From: Actinomadura nitritigenes
GTDB taxonomy: Bacteria > Actinomycetota > Actinomycetes > Streptosporangiales > Streptosporangiaceae
Direction of reading: 5' to 3'
DNA: 64,000 nt
NCBI RefSeq assembly: GCF_017573545.1
Contig: NZ_JAGEOK010000006.1
Span: forward strand, 308,838 to 372,837
Made by a program: the position numbers and the translations under genes. This document shows, piece after piece, positions 19,139 through 27,562 of this stretch; position 1 is the stretch's first letter, and the number at the start of each line of letters is the position of its first letter. The notes under the pieces were generated by a model. That model did no database searches. It was given only the letters and a program-made list of their open reading frames with translations, and had not been told where the DNA came from.

Positions 19139-19885
19139 ATGGAGCTGGACGACGAACTGGACGCCGGGCCGATCCGGGTCGTGCTGGTGGACGACCAGGA
19201 GCTGGTGCGGGCCGGGTTCACGATGGTGCTGGACGCCCAGCCCGACATCGTGGTGGTGGGCGAGGCGGGGGACGGGCAGCAGGCCCTGGACCTGCTGCGG
19301 ACGACGGCGGCCGACGTGGTGCTGATGGACGTCCGGATGCCGCGGATGGATGGCATCGAGGCGACGCGGCGGGTGGTGTCGGGCGAGTGGGCCGGGTCCG
19401 GTCGCGGCGGGGACGGCGGTGACGTGGACGGCGCGCCGAAGGTGATCATCCTGACCACGTTCGACCTGGACGAGTACGCGTTCGCGGCGATCAAGGCCGG
19501 CGCGGGCGGATTCCTGCTGAAGGACGCCGGCCCGGCGCAGCTGATCGAGGCGATCAAGGCGGTGCACTCGGGGGACGCGGTGGTGGCGCCGAGCACCACC
19601 AAGCGGCTGCTCGACCGGTTCGCGCTGCACCTGCCCGACACCGAGGCGAAGGCGAGCGGCGCGCTGGAGAGCCTGACCGAGCGGGAGGGCGAGGTGCTGC
19701 GGCTGGTGGCGCGCGGGATGTCGAACGCGGAGATCGCGGGCCGGCTGTTCGTCTCGGAGGCGACGGTGAAGACGCACATGGGCCGGATCCTGATGAAGCT
19801 CGGGCTCCGGGACCGGGTGCAGGCGGTGGTCTTCGCCTACGAGACAGGCCTGGTGAAAAGCGGTCAAAGCGGCGACGCTTGGTAA
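19139..19885 (+). CDS. LuxR/NarL-family response regulator
   Basis: This 248-residue protein has a receiver domain (acidic pocket DD at 18-19, phospho-Asp64 in LMDVRMP, conserved Thr/Lys later) and a C-terminal LuxR helix-turn-helix (LTEREGEVLRLVARGMSNAEIAGRLFVSEATVKTH). A Gly/Asp-rich insert of about 18 residues (82-99) sits between receiver helix 3 and strand 4, which is unusual for the family. GTG 19136 and ATG 19139 are adjacent, with TGAGGAG upstream. The histidine kinase is just upstream and the chaplin-like genes follow; whether it controls them is untested. Confidence 0.93.
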   Translation: MELDDELDAGPIRVVLVDDQELVRAGFTMVLDAQPDIVVVGEAGDGQQALDLLRTTAADVVLMDVRMPRMDGIEATRRVVSGEWAGSGRGGDGGDVDGAPKVIILTTFDLDEYAFAAIKAGAGGFLLKDAGPAQLIEAIKAVHSGDAVVAPSTTKRLLDRFALHLPDTEAKASGALESLTEREGEVLRLVARGMSNAEIAGRLFVSEATVKTHMGRILMKLGLRDRVQAVVFAYETGLVKSGQSGDAW

Positions 19886-19915
19886 GTCATGATCATCTTG
19901 TGGTGATCAATTGCC

Positions 19916-19938
19916 GTCCTGCTGGGCCGCAGCAGGAC
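19916..19938 (+). terminator. hairpin after the response regulator
   Basis: A perfect 8-bp stem GTCCTGCT/AGCAGGAC (19916-19923, 19931-19938) with a 7-base loop lies 31 bases past the regulator stop. It probably ends the two-component transcript before the first chaplin-like gene. Confidence 0.55.
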
Positions 19939-19966
19939 CGCACCTGAACGTAGCGGGGTAGCTACC

Positions 19967-20039
19967 GTACGCGACGCCCCCTGAGGGCGGCTTCGGAATC
20001 ATTCGCTTCGGGCCGTCGGCCCGGTACGGGAGGACTCTC
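19967..20039 (+). promoter_or_regulatory. structured 5' leader of first chaplin-like gene
   Basis: These 73 bases match 20701-20773, in front of the second copy, at nearly every position. They contain a GCCCC-CTG-AGGGC hairpin (19976-19988; GCCCT-CTG-AGGGC in copy 2), a CGGGCC/GGCCCG hairpin with a 3-base loop (20009-20023), and the ribosome-binding site GGGAGGA. Preservation of both stems while loops and flanks drift suggests a functional leader RNA. No known riboswitch class is recognised. Confidence 0.5.
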
Positions 20040-20342
20040 GTGTTCAAGAAGCTCGTCGCCACCGGCATCCTCGGGTTCGCGGTGGCCGGATCGGCCCTGG
20101 GCGCGGCGCCCGCGTACGCCGGCGGCTGGGACCACGACCACGGTCATGGCCACGGCCACGGCCATCACCACGGTGGCCAGTTCAACGGCAACCACACCAA
20201 TGGGGCCTTCTCCATCCTGGGCGGCAACCAGGTCAACATCCCGATCTCGGTCCCGATCGACGTCTGCGGCAACGCCGTCGGCGCCGTCGTCGGCATCGCG
20301 GCCGCCCACTGCAAGGGCGGCGCGTCCGTCGACAACGGCTGA
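20040..20342 (+). CDS. histidine-rich chaplin-like secreted protein, copy 1
   Basis: This 100-residue protein has a signal peptide (KK then a hydrophobic core, cleavage after APAYA27). The mature chain starts with a metal-binding-like segment carrying eight His between residues 32 and 44 (DHDHGHGHGHGHHH). Its C-terminal ~45 residues fit the chaplin pattern: GGNQVN, PISVPIDVCGN and two cysteines (76 and 91). Chaplins are surface-active, amyloid-forming wall proteins of aerial hyphae; the histidine segment is not part of classical chaplins. GTG start with GGGAGGA upstream. A close paralogue follows 734 bp downstream. Confidence 0.85.
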   Translation: MFKKLVATGILGFAVAGSALGAAPAYAGGWDHDHGHGHGHGHHHGGQFNGNHTNGAFSILGGNQVNIPISVPIDVCGNAVGAVVGIAAAHCKGGASVDNG

Positions 20343-20773
20343 TCGGCCGCGCCGGGCGCGCAACGGCCCGGCACCGAAGCGCCGGAGGTCCCACGGGACC
20401 TCCGGCGCGTTCCCGGTGACCGGCGCTCCCTGCCGTCGCCGGGGCCGGTCACCGAGTGGTGAAACCGGCATCGCGGGCCGGTTCGGCCCATGGAAGCGTC
20501 GGCGAAACCGCGCCTGAGGCACATCTCGGTGACCCGGAGCCGCCGACGGCGCGCGGGTGGCCGTGCTCACTTCCGCGACACGTCCGGCGAATGCGGGCAA
20601 AACGGTTACGCTTTGTAACAGCACGATCACTCGTTGGCGACTATTTGCCGTCATGCTGGGCCGCTCTATTGGTTTACCGGAGAGTAGCTGGGTAACTACG
20701 GTACGCGACGCCCTCTGAGGGCGGCTTCGGAAATATTCGCTTCGGGCCCTCGGCCCGGTACGGGAGGACTCTC
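20343..20773 (+). promoter_or_regulatory. intergenic region between the two chaplin-like genes
   Basis: It opens with a perfect 14-bp-stem hairpin (20379-20392/20395-20408), a likely terminator for copy 1. About 220 bp without recognisable features follow, then a promoter-like zone (TTTGTAACAG... to 20700) and the duplicated structured leader (20701-20773). A TTGCCGTCNTGCTGGGCCGC block here also occurs before copy 1, showing that the duplication included upstream DNA. Confidence 0.6.
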
Positions 20774-21061
20774 GTGTTCAAGAAGCTCGCCGCCACCGGC
20801 ATCCTCGGTTTTGCGGTCGCCGGTTCGGTTCTGGCCGCGGCCCCCGCGTACGCCGGGGGCTGGGACCACGGCCATGGCCACGGTCATCACCACGGTGGCC
20901 AGTTCAACGGCAACCACACCAGTGGGGCCTTCTCCATCCTGGGTGGCAACCAGATCAACGCTCCGATCTCGATCCCGATCAACGTGTGCGGCAACGCCGT
21001 CGCCGTCGTCGGCATCGCGGGCGCGGGCTGCAAGGGCGGCGCGTCCGTCGACAACGGCTGA
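20774..21061 (+). CDS. histidine-rich chaplin-like secreted protein, copy 2
   Basis: This 95-residue tandem paralogue of the preceding gene has an almost identical signal peptide (cleavage after APAYA27). Its His segment is shorter (six His between residues 32 and 40), and the chaplin-like C-terminal domain has GGNQIN, PISIPINVCGN and cysteines 72 and 86. The last eleven residues are identical in both copies. Compared with copy 1 it lacks two HG dipeptides and a few residues between the cysteines, so the domain is diverging in length. The GTG start, leader RNA and ribosome-binding site are duplicated with the gene. Confidence 0.85.
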   Translation: MFKKLAATGILGFAVAGSVLAAAPAYAGGWDHGHGHGHHHGGQFNGNHTSGAFSILGGNQINAPISIPINVCGNAVAVVGIAGAGCKGGASVDNG

Positions 21062-21413
21062 TCGGCCGCGCCGGGCGCGCATCGGCCCGGCATCGAGGCG
21101 CCGGAGGTCCCACGGGGGCCTCCGGCGCCTTCGCGTCCGCGGTCGCGCCGTGCTCCGGGGACGCCCCGGTTACCGGATGCGCTGGTCAAAGCGGGCGGGC
21201 CGACGGATCGGCGGCGGCGAGGCGGCGGCGAGGGAGCGGCGGGCGCCTGCGGCGGGTCGGCGGAAGGGCGGACGGGTGTGTACGCCTCAGGTCGTACGCC
21301 GCGCGCCGGAGCAGCCGGAAGGCTGACACGGAGCGGAGCCGCTCGGCCGATGGCAGCGGCACCGCGGATTCCTAGCGTTGATCACGGTCGTATCCGTCCA
21401 CGAAGGAGTCGCC
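21062..21413 (+). terminator. chaplin copy 2 terminator and ABC-transporter upstream region
   Basis: An 11-bp stem GGCGCCGGAGG/CCTCCGGCGCC (21097-21107, 21119-21129) matches the terminator after copy 1. The remaining ~280 bp before the ABC ATPase start hold no convincing gene. GAAGGAG lies directly upstream of GTG 21414. Confidence 0.55.
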
Positions 21414-22187
21414 GTGACCAGCACGTTCACCAGCCCGTCCGGGGGAGCGCCCCATGCCGCGGCACCGCCGGCGGTCGCCGCCACCGGGGTGTCCAAGGTG
21501 TACGGGTCGGGCGACGCCGCCGTGCGGGCGCTGCACGATGTCAGCGTCGGGTTCGCGCGCGGCGCGTTCACCGCGATCATGGGCCCGTCCGGGTCAGGGA
21601 AGTCCACGCTGATGCACTGCCTGGCCGGGCTGGACACGGTCACCGCCGGGCGGATCGTGCTGGGCGACGCGGAGATCACCGGGATGGGCGACCGGCAGTT
21701 GACGATGCTGCGCCGCGACCGCGTCGGGTTCGTGTTCCAGGCGTTCAACCTGCTGCCGACGCTCACCGCGGAGCAGAACATCCTGCTGCCGCTGGAACTG
21801 GCCGGCCGCAAGCCGGACCGGGCCTGGTTCGACCAGGTCGTGGACGTGGTGCGGCTGCGGGACCGGCTCGGGCACCGGCCGAGCGAGCTGTCCGGCGGCC
21901 AGCAGCAGCGCGTCGCGTGCGCGCGTGCGCTCGTCGCCCGCCCCGAGGTGATCTTCGCGGACGAGCCGACCGGCAACCTGGACTCGCGCGCGGGCGCCGA
22001 GGTGCTCGGCTTCCTGCGCGCCTCGGTCCGCGAGATGGGCCAGACCGTCGTGATGGTCACCCACGACCCGGTGGCGGCGTCCTACGCCGACCGGGTGGTG
22101 TTCCTGCGCGACGGCGAGATCACGTCCGAGCTGCTGGGGCCGACGCCGGAAGCGGTGCTGGACCGGCTGAAGAGCCTGGGGGCCTGA
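21414..22187 (+). CDS. ABC transporter ATP-binding protein (MacB/LolD type)
   Basis: This 257-residue ATPase has Walker A GPSGSGKST, Q-loop VFQAFNLLP, signature LSGGQQQRVACARAL, Walker B VIFADEPTG and the H-loop VTHDP. The Q-loop and signature forms are those of the MacB/LolD group, which power FtsX-type permeases. GTG 21414 with GAAGGAG at optimal distance is chosen over ATG 21378. It precedes its permease by 4 bp. In actinomycetes such pairs often export peptides or confer antibiotic resistance and lie near two-component systems; the nearest here is 17.8-19.9 kb. Confidence 0.94.
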   Translation: MTSTFTSPSGGAPHAAAPPAVAATGVSKVYGSGDAAVRALHDVSVGFARGAFTAIMGPSGSGKSTLMHCLAGLDTVTAGRIVLGDAEITGMGDRQLTMLRRDRVGFVFQAFNLLPTLTAEQNILLPLELAGRKPDRAWFDQVVDVVRLRDRLGHRPSELSGGQQQRVACARALVARPEVIFADEPTGNLDSRAGAEVLGFLRASVREMGQTVVMVTHDPVAASYADRVVFLRDGEITSELLGPTPEAVLDRLKSLGA

Positions 22188-22191
22188 CCCG

Positions 22192-24723
22192 ATGCTGAGG
22201 ACGACGCTGGCGGGCCTGCGGGCCCACAAGCTGCGCCTGCTGCTGACGGCGGTGGCCATCACCCTCGGCGTGGGCTTCATCTCCGGCACGTTCGTGCTGA
22301 CCGACACGATGAACCAGGGCGTCGCGCGGACGTTCGCGAGGTCGGCCGACAAGGTCGACGTCGCGGTGCAGCCCGAGGCGAGGACGGTCACCGGCCCGAA
22401 GGACGAGCCCGGCATCCCGCTGGACGTCCTGGACCGGGTCAAGGCGGTGCCCGGCGTGACGCAGGCGCAGGGCACGGTGCGCGGGGACGCGGCGCTGGTC
22501 GGCAAGGACGGCAGGACCGTCGGCGACCTGCCGACCGTCGGGATCTCGGTGCCGTCCGGGAAGCTGCTGCGCTACGACGTCACCAAGGGCAGGACGCCGT
22601 CGGGCGCGTCCGAGGCGGTGCTGGGCAAGGACCTCGCGGACCGGTCCGGCTACAAGGTCGGCGACGCGGTGACGGTCCTGGACCACGCGAACCGCCCGCA
22701 CCGCTTCACCGTCGTCGGCCTGGTCGACTTCGGCATCGACGAGGAGGCGTCCGCCCGGGGCGGCGTCGGCTTCGACGCCGCGACCGCGCTCGCGATGACG
22801 GGCGTGAAGAAGTACACGGAGATCGACGTCCTGGGCGGGACCAAGCCGGCCGTGAAGGCGGCGGCCGGCGGCAGGTACGAGGTCTACACCGGCAAGGAGC
22901 TGGGGAAGCGGCTCGCGGACGCGGCGGGCGCCAAGACCGAGATCATCCAGGCCGGCCTGCTGATCTTCGGGCTGGTCGCGATGCTGGTGTCGGCGCTGGT
23001 CATCTACAACACGTTCTCCATCCTGATCGCGCAGCGGATGCGGGAGATGGCGCTGCTGCGCTGCGTCGGCGCGACCCGGCGGCAGGTGTTCGGCGGCGTC
23101 GTCACCGAGGCGTTCGCCGTCGGGCTGGTCGGGTCGGTGCTCGGCATCCTGGTCGGGGCCGGGCTCGGCGCCGGAGCGGTCACCCTCATGAGCCGGATGA
23201 ACGACAGGGTGCGGATGGACGGGCTCGCCCTGTCCGCCCGGACGATCGTGATCGGCCTCGCGGTGGGCGTGGTGGTGACCGTGCTGTCCGCGCTGCTGCC
23301 GGCGCGGGCGGCGACGCGGGTCGCGCCCGTCGCGGCGCTGCGCTCGGAGGCGGAACCGGGCGGCGGCCGGTTCCGGCTCGGCCCGATCCGGACGGCGCTG
23401 GCCGTGCTGCTCGGCGCGGCCGGGCTCGGGATCGGCGTCATGGGCTCGGTGACCATGGAGAAGGGCCCGACGGCGATGTACACGGTCGCGCTCGCGGGGG
23501 CGGTGTTCTTCCTCGCCGTGGTGACCGCGATGCCCGCCCTGGTGCGCCCGCTCGGACGCCTCGCCGGGGCCGTCCCGGCGCGGCTCGGCGGGGTGCCGGG
23601 GCGGCTCGCGGTGGCGAACGCGCGCCGGTCCCCGCGCCGCACGGCCACCACGACGATCGCGCTGACCGTCGGCATCGGGCTGATGAGCCTGTTCGCCGTC
23701 GTCGCGGCCAGCGGCAAGGCGACGTCGGCGGAGAAGCTGGCCGAGCAGTACCCGGCAGAGTTCCAGGTGCAGGCCCGGACGGGCGACGGCGGCGGCCGGG
23801 CGCCGCAGGGCCTCACCGAGGCGCTCCGGAAGCGTCCGGAGTTCGCCCGCGTTTTCGAGCTGCTGGCCAAGGACACCGAGGTCGACGGCAAGAAGACGGC
23901 CGTCGCGAGCCTGACCGGGTCGGCGCTCGGGACGGTGCTGAAGCCGAAGCTCGTGCACGGGTCGGCGTCCGCGCTGACCTCGGCCGGGCTGAAGCCCGGG
24001 ACCGGGATCGTGGAGAAGCAGGTCGCGAAGCGGCACGGGATGAGGGTCGGGCAGACCGTCCGGGTCCGGGCGGCGCACGGCACCGTCCCGGTGCGGATCG
24101 TCGCGGTGTTCAGCACGCCGGCGACCACGCTCGGGGCGCTGGTCGTCCCCGAGACGGACTTCTCCCGCTACTTCACCGCGCCCGACGACTCGGCGATCTA
24201 CATCAAGGACCGGGACGGGGTGCCGGCCGCCGCCGCGCGCAAGGCCGTCGAGGTGGCGGCGCGCCCCTACCCGGCCGCGAAGGTGTACTCGTCCGCCGAG
24301 TTCGAGAAGAGCGTGAGCGACTCCATCGACATGATGCTGATGATCTTCGCCGGGCTGCTCGGGCTGGCGATCGTCATCGCGCTGTTCGGGATCGCCAACA
24401 CGCTGACGCTGTCGGTGGTGGAACGGACCCGCGAGTCGGCGCTGCTGCGCGCCCTCGGCCTCACCCGCCGGCAGCTGCGCCGGATGCTGTCGGTGGAGGC
24501 CCTGGTCATGGCCGTGATCGGCGCGGTCACCGGGGTCGTGCTCGGGGTGGCGTTCGGCTGGGCGGCGACCAACGCGATGGAGGACGGGGCGATCTTCTCG
24601 CTGCCCTACCTCCAGGTGGCCGGGTTCGTGCTGCTGGCGGGCGCGGCGGGCGTGCTCGCCGCGGTGATGCCGGCGCGCCGCGCGGCCAAGGCGTCGATCG
24701 TCGAGTCCCTCGCCCATGACTAG
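22192..24723 (+). CDS. FtsX-like ABC transporter permease
   Basis: This 843-residue permease has two FtsX repeats. There is one N-terminal helix (about residues 15-35), an extracytoplasmic domain (~40-255), a three-helix FtsX block (~260-390), two further helices (~400-445), a second extracytoplasmic domain and a final three-helix FtsX block (~715-835) ending MPARRAAKASIVESLAHD. This 10-helix MacB-like layout suits mechanotransmission or export of amphipathic substrates rather than transport through a pore. It is cotranscribed with the ATPase 4 bp upstream. The substrate is unknown. Confidence 0.93.
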   Translation: MLRTTLAGLRAHKLRLLLTAVAITLGVGFISGTFVLTDTMNQGVARTFARSADKVDVAVQPEARTVTGPKDEPGIPLDVLDRVKAVPGVTQAQGTVRGDAALVGKDGRTVGDLPTVGISVPSGKLLRYDVTKGRTPSGASEAVLGKDLADRSGYKVGDAVTVLDHANRPHRFTVVGLVDFGIDEEASARGGVGFDAATALAMTGVKKYTEIDVLGGTKPAVKAAAGGRYEVYTGKELGKRLADAAGAKTEIIQAGLLIFGLVAMLVSALVIYNTFSILIAQRMREMALLRCVGATRRQVFGGVVTEAFAVGLVGSVLGILVGAGLGAGAVTLMSRMNDRVRMDGLALSARTIVIGLAVGVVVTVLSALLPARAATRVAPVAALRSEAEPGGGRFRLGPIRTALAVLLGAAGLGIGVMGSVTMEKGPTAMYTVALAGAVFFLAVVTAMPALVRPLGRLAGAVPARLGGVPGRLAVANARRSPRRTATTTIALTVGIGLMSLFAVVAASGKATSAEKLAEQYPAEFQVQARTGDGGGRAPQGLTEALRKRPEFARVFELLAKDTEVDGKKTAVASLTGSALGTVLKPKLVHGSASALTSAGLKPGTGIVEKQVAKRHGMRVGQTVRVRAAHGTVPVRIVAVFSTPATTLGALVVPETDFSRYFTAPDDSAIYIKDRDGVPAAAARKAVEVAARPYPAAKVYSSAEFEKSVSDSIDMMLMIFAGLLGLAIVIALFGIANTLTLSVVERTRESALLRALGLTRRQLRRMLSVEALVMAVIGAVTGVVLGVAFGWAATNAMEDGAIFSLPYLQVAGFVLLAGAAGVLAAVMPARRAAKASIVESLAHD

Positions 24724-24733
24724 CCGTACCGCT

Positions 24734-24801
24734 GACCGGCCGTAAGAGGTGACCGGCCGTACGGGGCGACCGGCGTTACGGGGCGACCGGCCGTGCCGGC
24801 G
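24734..24801. repeat. 17-bp tandem repeat, four copies
   Basis: Four 17-bp units starting GACCGGC (24734, 24751, 24768, 24785) follow the permease stop. Unit 2 is GACCGGCCGTACGGGGC; the others differ by a few bases. It is non-coding. Confidence 0.75.
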
Positions 24802-24834
24802 GGCGCCGGAAGATCGAGCACGGAATGTGACGAA

Positions 24835-24867
24835 CGCCCGGATTCGGAGAGTCACCGAATCCGGGCG
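24835..24867 (+). terminator. hairpin after ABC permease
   Basis: A perfect 13-bp stem CGCCCGGATTCGG/CCGAATCCGGGCG with a 7-base loop lies about 110 bp past the permease stop. It may terminate the ABC operon or, being symmetrical, the converging small secreted gene as well. Confidence 0.65.
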
Positions 24868-25008
24868 TGTCGCGTGACGGACACTCCCTCCGCCGCGCCG
24901 CGGGGACGGCGTTGCGGCGGGGCGAAGGGCCCGCGGGAACCTCCCTAGGGGCGGCCGGGAAGGGTCCGGTCCCGGGCCGCCGGGCGGCCCCGCGGCGGCG
25001 TCACCTCG

Positions 25009-25284
25009 TCACCAGCGGTGCCCGATCCAGCCGGCGGCGCCGCTGTGGTTGTGCCCGTTGTACACGTGGTTGCCGTTGCAGCCCGTGCCGGACTGGCTGC
25101 CGACGGAGACCGAACCGCAGGTCACGCCGTAACCGCCGACGATCATGACGTTCGTCGTGTTGCCCACGGCGGTGTTGTGGTTGTAGGTGTCGGCGTTGGC
25201 CGGAGCGGCGGCGAAGGCGGTCCCCGCGAGGGTCGCGACGACCGCTCCGGTCTTGAGGGCTGTCCTGATCAACGTCTGCTCCAT
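25009..25284 (-). CDS. small secreted Asn/His/Gly-rich protein
   Basis: This 91-residue protein has a signal peptide (basic start, hydrophobic 13-27, cleavage after APANA31). The mature chain of 60 residues is rich in Asn, Gly, Ser, Val and His, with cysteines at 56 and 69 and an aromatic tail (NGHNHSGAAGWIGHRW). Residue composition and the paired cysteines resemble chaplin-like surface proteins, but no chaplin signature is clear and I do not assign a family. GATGGAG overlaps the ATG start. It faces away from DUF2520, and palindromic DNA lies upstream. Confidence 0.7.
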   Translation of the reverse strand: MEQTLIRTALKTGAVVATLAGTAFAAAPANADTYNHNTAVGNTTNVMIVGGYGVTCGSVSVGSQSGTGCNGNHVYNGHNHSGAAGWIGHRW

Positions 25285-25331
25285 CTCGTCGGGGGCGGAG
25301 CGCCCTGGTCATCGATTGCCATTCACCTTGC

Positions 25332-25470
25332 GTGACGACGTCGTCACCGTCATGGGTACGCCCCGGTTCCGGACCGCCGCAAGGGTTCACGATCCGTGAC
25401 CCGCGAAGTGTGACCGGCAGGCCGACGCGGGCGTTACGCCGGGTAGCCGGATCATCACCGATGTGTGATG
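25332..25470. promoter_or_regulatory. palindromes upstream of the small secreted gene
   Basis: The 314-bp gap 25285-25598 holds no gene but has a perfect 16-bp palindrome GTGACGACGTCGTCAC (25332-25347) and an inverted repeat CATCAC-N6-GTGATG (25453-25470). Both look like dimeric-regulator sites; the first lies 48 bp upstream of the secreted-protein start. The regulator is unknown. Confidence 0.45.
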
Positions 25471-25598
25471 GTGTTCGTGGCGCCCGTACCGTCAAGGCGT
25501 CACCGGAGCACCGGAAGACCCACCGGAACGCGCGCCCGGCGCCCGCGGGTACGCTGGGCGCGCACGTCCGGTACCTAGCTGAGGACTGGAACGAACAG

Positions 25599-26537
25599 AT
25601 GGACCCATTCACGCCTGACTCCGCCGCGCCCGGAGACGGGCCGGGGGCCGGGGAGACGCGGCCCGAGGACCGGCCCGCCCGGCTCGCCGTCGGCGTCGTC
25701 GGCGCGGGACGCGTCGGCACGGCGCTCGGCGCGGCGCTCGCCCGCGCCGGCCACCGCGTGGTCGCCGCCGCCGCGGTCTCCGACCGGTCCCGCGAAAGGG
25801 TGGCGGAGCGGCTGCCCGGCGCCGCCGTCGCCACCCCACAGGACGCCGTGGCCGCCGCCGACCTGGTGCTGCTGACCGTCCCCGACGACGCGCTGCCGGA
25901 ACTCGCCGCCGGCCTGGTCGCGGCGGGCGTCGACGTCACCGGCAAGCTCGTCATGCACACCAGCGGGCGATACGGGTCCGCCGTCCTCGACCCGCTGACC
26001 CGCGCCGGGGCGCTGCCGCTCGCGCTGCACCCGGTCATGACGTTCACCGGGCGGCCCGACGACGTCAACCGGCTCACCGGCATCTCGTTCGGCGTCACCG
26101 CGCCCGAACCGCTGCGCCCGGTCGCCGAGGCCCTCGTCGTCGAGATGGGCGGCGAGCCGGTGTGGATCACCGAGGAGCGCCGCCCGCTGTACCACGCGGC
26201 GCTCGCCGGCGGTGCGAACCACCTGGTCACGCTGGTCGTCGAGGCGATGGACCTGCTGCGCACCGCGGGTGTCGGCGAGCCCGGGCGGATGCTCGGCCCG
26301 CTGCTCGGCGCCGCCCTCGACAACGCGCTGCGGCTCGGCATCGACGGTCTCACCGGCCCCGTCGCGCGCGGCGACGCCGGGACGGTCGCCGACCACGTCG
26401 CCGAGCTCGGGAGGGCGTCCGCGGAGAGCCGCCGCGCCTACATCGCGCTGGCCCGCCTGACCGCCGACCGCGCGCTCGCCGCGGGACTCCTCAGACCCGA
26501 GGCCGCCGAGCGCCTCCTCGAAGCGCTGGCCGACTGA
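25599..26537 (+). CDS. Rossmann-fold DUF2520 oxidoreductase-like protein
   Basis: This 312-residue protein has an N-terminal NAD(P)-binding fold ([22 protein letters not shown], about residues 28-49), a [11 protein letters not shown] segment as in ProC-like reductases and a C-terminal DUF2520 helical domain with [17 protein letters not shown]. The architecture resembles 6-phosphogluconate/ketopantoate-type reductases. It sits directly upstream of panC, a conserved actinobacterial pairing, so a role in ketopantoate or pantothenate metabolism is an attractive inference without proof. ATG 25599 leaves a 28-residue acidic leader before the fold. Confidence 0.87.
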   Translation: MDPFTPDSAAPGDGPGAGETRPEDRPARLAVGVVGAGRVGTALGAALARAGHRVVAAAAVSDRSRERVAERLPGAAVATPQDAVAAADLVLLTVPDDALPELAAGLVAAGVDVTGKLVMHTSGRYGSAVLDPLTRAGALPLALHPVMTFTGRPDDVNRLTGISFGVTAPEPLRPVAEALVVEMGGEPVWITEERRPLYHAALAGGANHLVTLVVEAMDLLRTAGVGEPGRMLGPLLGAALDNALRLGIDGLTGPVARGDAGTVADHVAELGRASAESRRAYIALARLTADRALAAGLLRPEAAERLLEALAD

Positions 26538-26614
26538 CGGCCGGCCGCCACCGCATGCCGAGCACGCGCCGGACGCCGGGCGCCGGACCGTCGGCGGCAA
26601 ACGACCGCCGGACC

Positions 26615-26664
26615 ACCGACGAGCACCGACGAGCACTGAGCAGCACCGAGCAGGACCGACCAGG
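26615..26664. repeat. 10-bp imperfect tandem repeat, five copies
   Basis: Five consecutive 10-bp units (ACCGACGAGC twice, then ACTGAGCAGC, ACCGAGCAGG, ACCGACCAGG) lie 31 bp upstream of panC, between it and the DUF2520 gene. Confidence 0.7.
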
Positions 26665-26695
26665 GAGGATCAGTGAGCGAGCCGGAGGACGCGTC

Positions 26696-27562
26696 GTGAC
26701 GCCCGTCATCGCCGCGACGCGCGAGGAACTGGCCGCCGCCCGCGCCGGCACGGAGGGCGCGCTGGCGCTCGTCCCCACCATGGGGGCGCTGCACGAGGGG
26801 CACCGGTCGCTGATCCGCGAGGCGCGGCGCCGCGCGGACGCGGTGGCGGTCAGCATCTTCGTCAACCCGCTGCAGTTCGGCCCGAACGAGGACTTCGACC
26901 GCTATCCCCGGACGTTCGAGGCCGACCTGGAGGCGTGCGCGGCGGAGGGCGCGGACATCGTGTTCGCGCCGTCCCGCGAGGTCATGTACCCGGGCGAGCC
27001 CGAGGTCACGGTCAAGTCCGGCCCGATGGGCGAGCGGGTGGAGGGCGCCGCGCGCCCCGGCCACTTCGACGGAATGCTCACGGTCGTCCTGAAGTTGTTG
27101 AACCTGGTGCGTCCGGATGTGGCCGTCTTCGGGCAGAAGGACGCGCAGCAGCTCGCGATGATCCGCCGGATGGTCGCGGACCTGAACGTGCCGGTCGAGA
27201 TCGTCGGCGCCCCGACCGTCCGCGAGCAGGACGGGCTGGCCCTCTCGAGCCGGAACCGGTACCTGTCCGAGGACGACCGGCGCACCGCGCTCGCCCTGTC
27301 CAGGGCGCTGTACGCGGGCGTGGACGCGGCGGACGAGGGCCCGGACGCGGTGGTCGCCGCGGCGGCCACGGTGCTGGACAAGGCGGCCGCCGCCGACCCG
27401 CCGCTCGAACTCGACTACCTCGTGCTCGTCGACCCGTCCACGTTCCTGCAGGTCACGACCGGTTACACCGGTCCGGCCGTGCTCGCCGTCGCGGGCCGCG
27501 TCGGCACCACCCACCTGATCGACAACCTGCCCCTCCAGCTCGTCACCCCGAAGGAGCGCTGA
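26696..27562 (+). CDS. panC: pantoate--beta-alanine ligase (pantothenate synthetase)
   Basis: PanC makes pantothenate from pantoate, beta-alanine and ATP. The 288-residue protein has [11 protein letters not shown] (HIGH-like ATP motif), [35 protein letters not shown] and LALSSRN (KMSKS-like loop), all family signatures. GTG 26696 with GGAGG about eight bases upstream is the chosen start. The stop overlaps the panD start (TGATG), so the two are cotranslated, which matches PanD supplying beta-alanine. Confidence 0.96.
   Translation: MTPVIAATREELAAARAGTEGALALVPTMGALHEGHRSLIREARRRADAVAVSIFVNPLQFGPNEDFDRYPRTFEADLEACAAEGADIVFAPSREVMYPGEPEVTVKSGPMGERVEGAARPGHFDGMLTVVLKLLNLVRPDVAVFGQKDAQQLAMIRRMVADLNVPVEIVGAPTVREQDGLALSSRNRYLSEDDRRTALALSRALYAGVDAADEGPDAVVAAAATVLDKAAAADPPLELDYLVLVDPSTFLQVTTGYTGPAVLAVAGRVGTTHLIDNLPLQLVTPKER

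Noticed and set aside
19967..20039. c-di-AMP riboswitch before the chaplin-like genes
   Set aside because: The conserved blocks found before nlpC/P60 (such as GGGGTGAATCC and the GTCAGCTAAC segment) are absent.
14048..25300. Biosynthetic gene cluster around the P450s and regulators
   Set aside because: No core synthase (PKS, NRPS, terpene, RiPP precursor with maturase) is present; P450s and regulators are scattered among housekeeping genes.
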